From positions 223,399-287,398 of the forward strand of contig NZ_JANHDP010000006.1 of NCBI RefSeq assembly GCF_024494695.1: a stretch of DNA of 64,000 nucleotides, in the 5' to 3' direction. Origin of the DNA: Natronoarchaeum rubrum (GTDB taxonomy: Archaea > Halobacteriota > Halobacteria > Halobacteriales > Natronoarchaeaceae). A program made the translations under genes and the position numbers. The notes under the pieces were generated by a model. The model was not told where the DNA came from. It was given only the letters and a program-made list of their open reading frames with translations, and made no database searches. Of the stretch, positions 59,331 to 64,000 are shown in pieces; positions within the stretch are counted from its first letter, which is position 1; each line of letters begins with the position of its first letter.

Positions 59331-60374
59331 GTGGCGAGTCCGCTTCGTTTCCGCAAGTCGACCGAGCGCTGGACGCCCGACCGCGTCCAGCGTGAGCTCC
59401 TGTCCCCGCTGGACGACAACCTCGGGGCCGACGCCGTCGCTCCGCGGTTCGACCCCGGCGGCGGCTGGTCCGTCCGGCGGTTCGACGTCGACAACGGCGA
59501 CATCGCGCTGTTTCTCTGGCGCGACGACGAGGGGTACTGGCTCGGCAACACCGAGACGCCCCAGACGCTCTGGCGTACCGACAAGTTCGGCTGGACCGAG
59601 GTTCCGTACCACGTCGCGCGCTTTTGCCAGCGCGAGCTGCTGGCGGAGCTGCTCGACGCCGAACCGTGGCTCGAACCGTACGACCACCTCACGTGGTTCT
59701 TCCTGCCGGTGTTCATGTCCAAAGACGGTCGGGAGACGACCCGGGCGTTCTTCCGGGACCACGCCGCGGGCTTCCCCGACGCCGACGGCGAGGACGCGAT
59801 GGCGTTCTACGACGACTTTCTCGCGACCGGCGCGTTCGACGACGAGCGCGAAGTGATGGCCGGCAAGCTCGGAACCAGCGAGGTGTTCGACCGGGTTCGC
59901 ATGACCGCGGCGATGGGCGAGTTCAACGCCGCGAAGATCCTCACCGACGCCGGCTACGGGATCACGCCCGAGATCGCGGTCGGAACCGGTCACTCGCTGG
60001 ACTTCCGCGCGACGCCGACGGACGTTCCCGCGGCCGACGGTGGCGATCCCGACGGCGCCGACGCTCCGGGGACCATCGTCGAAGTGACGCGACCCCAGCC
60101 CCCGACGCGGCGCAACGCGAACACGCCGACCGCCGCGGTCCGGGAAACCGCCAACGGAAAGGCCAGCGGACAGCTGAGCGAGCACGGCGACGCCGTGCTG
60201 TTCGTCGACTGTTCGAGCTTCCGAGACGACGAATGGGCGGCCGTCCGCGGCGAGCGACCGGCGCTCCCACACCGCCCGGCAGTGGTGTTTCGCGCCCGTC
60301 CGACCGGACGGATCGAGGGGTACGCAACCGGAACCGTCCCGCTCGACCTCGACGGCAGCATCGACCTGGCCTGA
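59331..60374 (+). CDS. DUF5784-family protein
   Basis: The 347-residue soluble protein begins ASPLRFRKSTERWTPDRVQREL, the family N-terminus. Conserved blocks include WTEVPYHVARFCQRELLAELL, MTAAMGEFNAAKILTDAGYGI and the C-terminal VLFVDCSSFRDDEWAAV. The patterns TAPEIAVGTGHSLDFRA and IVEVTRPQPP are reminiscent of nuclease-like cores, but this is weak. It is a haloarchaea-specific family without known function. Confidence 0.75.
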   Translation: MASPLRFRKSTERWTPDRVQRELLSPLDDNLGADAVAPRFDPGGGWSVRRFDVDNGDIALFLWRDDEGYWLGNTETPQTLWRTDKFGWTEVPYHVARFCQRELLAELLDAEPWLEPYDHLTWFFLPVFMSKDGRETTRAFFRDHAAGFPDADGEDAMAFYDDFLATGAFDDEREVMAGKLGTSEVFDRVRMTAAMGEFNAAKILTDAGYGITPEIAVGTGHSLDFRATPTDVPAADGGDPDGADAPGTIVEVTRPQPPTRRNANTPTAAVRETANGKASGQLSEHGDAVLFVDCSSFRDDEWAAVRGERPALPHRPAVVFRARPTGRIEGYATGTVPLDLDGSIDLA

Positions 60375-60461
60375 TCGGGCGCTTCACGGCCCGCGCAGCG
60401 GTGTCAGCGTTCGATATCCTCGATAGCCGAAACGGGAGGGGCAGCGACCGCGCCGACCGCG

Positions 60462-60749
60462 TCAGAACGAAACCTGATCCGGGCCGTGTGGACTACCCGG
60501 CGGCGTCGGATCGCGGTCGCTGTACCCCTTCCGGCCGATCGCGCGCTCGCTGACGGACGAGTAGATGGCGTACTCGGCGTCCTCCGGCCGCTCGTACGTC
60601 TCGGCGTCGATGCGAGCCAGAATCTCACGGATCGTCTCGGCGCCGTCGTCGAGGTCGATCCGTCGGTCGCCGTGTCGTTCGATCAGTTCGTCGGTCGTGA
60701 TTGGATACTCGGTCTCGGACAGCATCTCTCGGGTGCGTCGCGTCATCAT
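60462..60749 (-). CDS. DUF5789-family protein
   Basis: The 95-residue protein (MTRRTREMLSETEYPITTDELIERHGDRRID) has a helical core and the conserved YERPEDAEYAIYSSVSERAIGRKGYSDRDP tail of DUF5789. A strong TTTATAATTA box on the minus strand lies about 27 bases before the tandem ATG pair (60749 or 60746), indicating a leaderless start. Function unknown. Confidence 0.8.
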   Translation of the reverse strand: MMTRRTREMLSETEYPITTDELIERHGDRRIDLDDGAETIREILARIDAETYERPEDAEYAIYSSVSERAIGRKGYSDRDPTPPGSPHGPDQVSF

Positions 60750-60936
60750 CGGATAGTGGATGATAGATAATTATAAACGTTGCCTAGTACGTCACCCATG
60801 GGTTGGGAGAGCCTTTCCTTCATTAAGGACCATTATAGAAGTCGTGTTGTCGCGTACCGCAGCATCAGTTCACGCAGAGTCGCTGCGGGATGCCGCGTAG
60901 TCTCGAACCACGTTGCGGCGCCGCCACGGCCCGCCG

Positions 60937-61803
60937 TCAGAACGAGTAGAGGTCGGGGATCGGCTCCATTCCGCGAGCGCGACCCAGCGCGACTTCGGCG
61001 TCCTCGGCGGTTTCCGCCGCGATGGCCCGTTCGTCGTCGGCCTGCCGTCGCGCCGCGGCGGCGTACCAGCGCGCCGCCTGCCGGTAATGGCTCGCCTTCT
61101 GCTTGGCCCGGTCGCTGGCCCGCGCGATGTTGTCGGACTCGGCGAACCGTCGGGCCGTGTCGAACCCCGTCTCCGCTTCCTGAAAGTAGTACTCGGCCTC
61201 GCCGAACGCCTCGGCGGCGACCTTCCACGACGCATCGTCGTACGCGGCGAGCGCGCTCTCGTTCTCCGAGCGGCCGTACTCGAGGTGCTCGTGGGCGGTC
61301 CGGTAGCGCTCGATCGCGCCGCGGTCGTCCTGGATCGAATCGACGGCCTCCCGGACATCATCGACGTCGGGCAGTTGCGTGGGCTCGTCGGTCCGCCAGG
61401 CGTACCGGACCGTGCCGCGGTCGTCGACGACGAACACCGACCGCTGGGCGAGGCGGCTGTGGCCGTGGAGCTCAGTTCCGAGGACGCCGTAGCGCTCCGC
61501 GACCCGCCCGTCGTCGTCGCTAACCAGCGGAAACTCCAAGCCGTTCTGACGCGCGAACTCCCGGTGGCTGAACGCGCTATCCGTCGAGACGCCGAGAATC
61601 GTCACGTCGCGCTGGAGGTTGAACAGGTCGATGTCGCGCAGCGAGCACAGCTCGTCGGTACACACCGGACTGAAGTCGGCCGGATAGAACGCGAGAACTG
61701 CGATCCGCCCGTCGGCGTGCTCGCTGAACGTCAGCTCCCGGATCTCGCCGTCGATCGCGGCCGGTGCGGTGAACTCGGGCGCCTGCGTCCCCTCGGCAAT
61801 CAT
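60937..61803 (-). CDS. peroxiredoxin with a C-terminal helical (TPR/MIT-like) extension
   Basis: The 288-residue protein has an AhpC/Bcp-type peroxiredoxin (residues 1-155) with the peroxidatic Cys48 in PADFSPVCTDELCSLRD and a possible resolving Cys53. Residues about 165-285 form a long helical extension rich in Ala, Glu, Arg and Tyr (SWKVAAEAFGEAEYYFQEAE; KASHYRQAARWYAAAARRQA) with a repeat of about 35 residues, like TPR or MIT helices. Peroxiredoxins normally end near residue 155. The extension may mediate oligomerisation or bind a client. Confidence 0.88.
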   Translation of the reverse strand: MIAEGTQAPEFTAPAAIDGEIRELTFSEHADGRIAVLAFYPADFSPVCTDELCSLRDIDLFNLQRDVTILGVSTDSAFSHREFARQNGLEFPLVSDDDGRVAERYGVLGTELHGHSRLAQRSVFVVDDRGTVRYAWRTDEPTQLPDVDDVREAVDSIQDDRGAIERYRTAHEHLEYGRSENESALAAYDDASWKVAAEAFGEAEYYFQEAETGFDTARRFAESDNIARASDRAKQKASHYRQAARWYAAAARRQADDERAIAAETAEDAEVALGRARGMEPIPDLYSF

Positions 61804-61930
61804 ATCAGCTATCGTACGACTGGAGGATCATAGTTCCGACGGCGCGGGCCGTACTGCCCGGAATCGGCGTCCAAATGGTCGATTACTCTCGAAGCTGTCT
61901 TCCCACCAGAATCGACCTTTCGCGGGACGA

Positions 61931-61974
61931 CCACCTTTTTTTGGGGCTCACTGGTCCGCCCCTCGAAAAGGTGG
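61931..61974 (-). terminator. hairpin after the M29 aminopeptidase gene
   Basis: The arms CCACCTTTT (61931-61939) and AAAAGGTGG (61966-61974) enclose a second stem GGGGC (61943-61947) / GCCCC (61958-61962). On the minus strand it lies about 30 bases after the M29 stop. It is most likely a terminator, or the leader of the peroxiredoxin gene further down. Confidence 0.6.
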
Positions 61975-62003
61975 GGCAAAAGCCGCTCGCTGTGCTCGCG
62001 AGA

Positions 62004-63101
62004 CTACTCCTCAAACCCCTCCTCCCACCGGAACTGGCCGTTCCGCTGGACGACCTCCCCGTCGACCTCCAACAGGGAGTCCTCGGCGACCGTAGTAATC
62101 AGATCGACGTGGACGGCGCTGTCGTTACCCGACTCCCCGTTTGGCAGGTTGGCGTCGTACGCTCGCCCAAGCGCGAGGTGGACAGTGTCGCCCATCTTCT
62201 CGTCGAACAGGATGTTGTCGGTGAACCGATCGATCCCCCGGTTCATCCCGACGCCGAGTTCGCCGAGTCGGCGAGCGCCGTCGTCGGTCTCCAGCACGTC
62301 GGCGATCACGGACTCGTTCTGGCCCGCCGCGAAGTCGACGACCTCGCCGTCCTCGAAGACCAACTGGACGTCGGCGACCCGCTTGCCCCGGATCGTCATC
62401 GGCACGTCGAAACGCACCTCGCCCTCGGTGGCGTACGGTGCCGTGAACACCTCGCCGCTGGGGAGATTATGAGAGTCGTACGCGACCGAAGCGGCGCTGT
62501 TGACCGCGGTCCGACCCTCGATCGACATCGTCAGGTCGGTGTCGTCGGTGACGAGGCGGACTTCGTCCCCGTCGTCGAAGATCCGTTTGAGTCGATCCAT
62601 CTCCCCGGCTAGCGAGTCCCAGTCGCGCAGGACGGCGTCGTAGACGAAGTCCTGGTACTCCTCGTAGGCCATCCCCGCCTGCTGGGCCAGCGATCGCGTC
62701 GGGTGGACCGTCTTCACCCAGTCGGTCGCGAGACGCGCCTCGCGGATCTCCTCGGTCGCACGGGCGTGGGCGCGGCGCCGCTCGCCGGGTACGTCGGCCG
62801 TCGCACTCGTGTTGTGGCCGCCGCCCAGTGCAAGGTAGGCGTCGGCGTTCTCGAAGAGCGCGAGTTCGTGGGCAGGATCAACGTCGAACTCGCCGTCGTG
62901 GCTGCGGAGATACGCTCGCTGGACCTCGCCGGAGCTGTACGTCGCTACCAAGTTCGCGCCGCGCTCGCCCAGCAGTTCGGCCGTGGCGACCGCGAGGTCG
63001 TGAGCACCCTCGTCGACCGATAGCACGACGTTATCGCCCGACTCGATGCGTGCACTCCAGTCGACGAGTACCTCGGCGTGCTCGCGGATTCGTTCGTCCA
63101 T
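62004..63101 (-). CDS. M29-family aminopeptidase
   Basis: The 365-residue metallopeptidase is of the AmpS/AmpT type. The N-terminal domain reads LVDWSARIESGDNVVLSVDEGAHD. The metal-binding C-terminal half has GEVFTAPYATEGEVRFD and NESVIADVLETDDGARRLGELGVGMN. It ends GDTVHLALGRAYDANLPNGESGNDSAVHVDLI, with the His and Asp ligands expected for a dinuclear Zn or Co site. It probably removes N-terminal residues from peptides in the cytoplasm. Confidence 0.9.
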   Translation of the reverse strand: MDERIREHAEVLVDWSARIESGDNVVLSVDEGAHDLAVATAELLGERGANLVATYSSGEVQRAYLRSHDGEFDVDPAHELALFENADAYLALGGGHNTSATADVPGERRRAHARATEEIREARLATDWVKTVHPTRSLAQQAGMAYEEYQDFVYDAVLRDWDSLAGEMDRLKRIFDDGDEVRLVTDDTDLTMSIEGRTAVNSAASVAYDSHNLPSGEVFTAPYATEGEVRFDVPMTIRGKRVADVQLVFEDGEVVDFAAGQNESVIADVLETDDGARRLGELGVGMNRGIDRFTDNILFDEKMGDTVHLALGRAYDANLPNGESGNDSAVHVDLITTVAEDSLLEVDGEVVQRNGQFRWEEGFEE

Positions 63102-63155
63102 GCTACGGAACGACGGGCGAGGTGAATAAAAAGGCGACCGAAGCTCGACGCCGTC

Positions 63156-63362
63156 TCAGAGAGCGGTAACCACGCCGTCGGTTACCTCGCCCAGCGGGTC
63201 CTCGATCTCGTAGCTCGGCGTCGCGACGCGGATCGTCGACTCGGCGCCGATATCGTCGAATCGCACGTGGAGTTCGTAGTTTCCTTCACCGTTGATCGGG
63301 GCGGCTTGGTACTGGTCAGACGTGTCCTGGTAGGCCCAAGCGTACGACCTGTCGTCAGTCAC
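63156..63362 (-). pseudogene. short C-terminal fragment, probably a gene remnant
   Basis: A GTG opens 68 codons of beta-rich sequence (SYAWAYQDTSDQYQAAPING...LGEVTDGVVTAL). The same frame continues upstream without a clear start until a TAG near 63399, and the tRNA-Cys gene lies just beyond. It reads like the C-terminal domain of a dolichyl-phosphate/oligosaccharyltransferase-type or other secreted protein. The in-frame TAG and the lack of a promoter suggest a truncated remnant; a small real gene cannot be excluded. Confidence 0.4.
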
Positions 63363-63431
63363 GGGCGTCTCACCGACGATCGTCCCGACCAGCTCCTACT
63401 CGTCTTCGACCGTATTTCGTCGCGATAGAAA

Positions 63432-63507
63432 AGCCAAGGGCCGGATTTGAACCGGCGGTGGGCGGCTCTGCAGGCCGCTGCGTTCGGCCGGACTCTGCCA
63501 CCTTGGC
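63432..63507 (-). tRNA. tRNA-Cys (anticodon GCA)
   Basis: The minus-strand sequence starts GCCAAGGTGGCAGAGTCCGG. The acceptor stem GCCAAGG pairs with CCTTGGC. The anticodon arm GCGGC-CTGCAGA-GCCGC has anticodon GCA, and the T arm is GCCGG-TTCAAAT-CCGGC. The discriminator base is U, the identity base of tRNA-Cys. No CCA is encoded, and TTTT follows the gene. CTTAAGC on the minus strand 27 bases before the 5' end (63534-63540) gives it its own promoter even though it lies downstream of the 5S gene. Confidence 0.95.
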
Positions 63508-63533
63508 GCAGTTCGTCATAGACCCGTCACCCG

Positions 63534-63540
63534 CTTAAGC
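63534..63540 (-). promoter_or_regulatory. TATA-like box of tRNA-Cys
   Basis: GCTTAAG on the minus strand is 27 bases before the tRNA 5' end. Confidence 0.45.
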
Positions 63541-63629
63541 GCTACGTTTCGGGGATGTCGCACCACTGTATTCCCGCTGCGCGGCCGCCGTGCGGCGCGG
63601 TCGCTGTGCGGTCGCTGCGCGTTCGAAAT

Positions 63630-63668
63630 GAACGAACCCCCACGAGCGCGGTGCTCGTGAGGGTGAGT
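63630..63668 (-). other. hairpin just downstream of 5S rRNA
   Basis: CACGAGC and GCTCGTG form a strong stem flanked by C-run and G-run arms (CCCCCAC...GTGAGGG) a few bases beyond the 5S 3' end. It is likely a processing or termination signal between 5S rRNA and tRNA-Cys. Confidence 0.45.
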
Positions 63669-63674
63669 ATGAGT

Positions 63675-63797
63675 GGCAGGCGGCGAGGCAGTGTTCCCAG
63701 AGGCTCGCGCACTCCAGTACTTGCTGCCACGTGGGTGAGCTTAACTTCCGTGTTCGGGATGGGTACGGGTGTTACCTCACCGCTGTGGCCGCCTTAA
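63675..63797 (-). rRNA. 5S ribosomal RNA
   Basis: On the minus strand the sequence starts TTAAGGCGGCCACAGCGGTG and contains the invariant core ACCCATCCCGAACACGGAAG. The terminal stem closes with CGCCGCCTGCC. Length is about 122 bases. Ends are by comparison with known haloarchaeal 5S rRNA and may be off by one or two bases. Confidence 0.94.
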
Positions 63798-63841
63798 CGC
63801 CGACCAGCGGAATCGAACCGCCGACGATGGTACCAACCATC
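63798..63841 (-). ncRNA. tRNA-like element at the 5' end of 5S rRNA
   Basis: Directly before 5S on the minus strand stands a T-arm look-alike, GGCGG-TTCGATT-CCGCT, with the conserved TTCGA loop, then GGTCGGCG abutting the 5S 5' end. A hairpin GATGG-TTGGTA-CCATC precedes it (63826-63841). In Haloferax volcanii a mini-tRNA-like element here directs tRNase Z to make the 5S 5' end, and the same is inferred. Confidence 0.7.
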
Positions 63842-63896
63842 GGAAAGGCAATGTTAGTGTACGTGCGATCCAGTTAACGCCTGGACTCATTCTCGA

Positions 63897-63912
63897 AGAC
63901 GACCGGTCGTCT
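63897..63912. other. 16-bp perfect palindrome in the 23S-5S spacer
   Basis: AGACGACCGGTCGTCT is self-complementary. It forms the core of a stem in the spacer between 23S and 5S and is likely part of the processing structure. Confidence 0.5.
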
Positions 63913-63949
63913 CGAAACTGAGCCAATGCGGTATGACTGTGTGGCGATC

Positions 63950-64000
63950 TTGATTAGTGCTCGCGGACTCAACGTCTCGTTGCCTCGACGCGTACATCCC
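63950..64000 (-). rRNA. 23S ribosomal RNA, 3' end (continues beyond the window)
   Basis: The minus-strand sequence ACGAGACGTTGAGTCCGCGA followed by GCACTAATC matches the terminal part of haloarchaeal 23S rRNA. Only about 50 bases are inside the window. The 3' boundary is approximate. Confidence 0.75.

Overview
The window is chromosomal DNA of an extremely halophilic archaeon (class Halobacteria). The evidence is the very high GC content, acidic proteins rich in Asp and Glu, many leaderless genes with a TATA-like box about 27-30 bases before the start codon, a bacterioruberin (C50 carotenoid) cluster, several families known only from haloarchaea, and a 23S-5S-tRNA-Cys end of an rRNA operon. 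The genus cannot be fixed by eye. No CRISPR array, integrase or transposase was seen; most of the window reads as core genome with short lineage-specific inserts.

Layout. 1-2.5 kb: GMP synthase subunit B and CTP synthase. 2.7-5.7 kb: two tandem paralogous PAS histidine kinases, one intact and one that has lost its catalytic residues. 5.7-11.8 kb: alpha/beta hydrolase, PspA-like coiled coil, membrane protein, a catalytically dead threonyl-tRNA synthetase that keeps its editing and anticodon domains, a winged-helix regulator and an aldo/keto reductase. 11.9-16.4 kb: a large exported G8-domain beta-helix protein, a structured leader and HflX. 16.4-18.5 kb: a DgcN-DgcA pair (D-glutamate metabolism). 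18.7-26.2 kb: DoxX, two UspA proteins, two PhoU-type regulators, a gamma-carbonic-anhydrase-like protein, a renalase-like flavoprotein and archaeal ornithine cyclodeaminase. 26.5-30.9 kb: crtB facing the crtD-lyeJ-cruF operon. 31-39 kb: SDR, small zinc and helix-turn-helix proteins, PEP carboxylase, HalOD1, TFS and an overlapping pair of zinc/coiled-coil proteins. 39.2-42.6 kb: a chemotaxis transducer and a RecA-fold HTR-like protein. 42.8-48.4 kb: MptG-like GHMP enzyme, IlvD and a sulfatase. 48.4-53 kb: a structured intergenic block, Nmd3, Taw2 and a carotenoid oxygenase. 53-63.4 kb: small haloarchaeal proteins, a Ser-Asp repeat lipoprotein, an XPD/DinG-like helicase with a 600-bp repeat-rich region upstream, a peroxiredoxin with a long helical tail and an M29 aminopeptidase. 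63.4-64 kb: tRNA-Cys, 5S rRNA with a tRNA-like leader and the 23S 3' end, all on the minus strand.

How the genes fit together. CrtB makes phytoene, and CrtD, LyeJ and CruF are the late steps to bacterioruberin; a carotenoid cleavage oxygenase lies 20 kb away. Translation and RNA themes recur (ThrRS-ed, HflX, Nmd3, Taw2, TFS, rRNA). The signals I rate highest are the pseudokinase/kinase pair, the ThrRS editing protein, the alternative-pairing leader before hflX, the recurring promoter-placed mini-ORFs that abut longer genes, the duplicated ilvD 3' end, and the peroxiredoxin fusion. All were read by eye; nothing was computed or searched.
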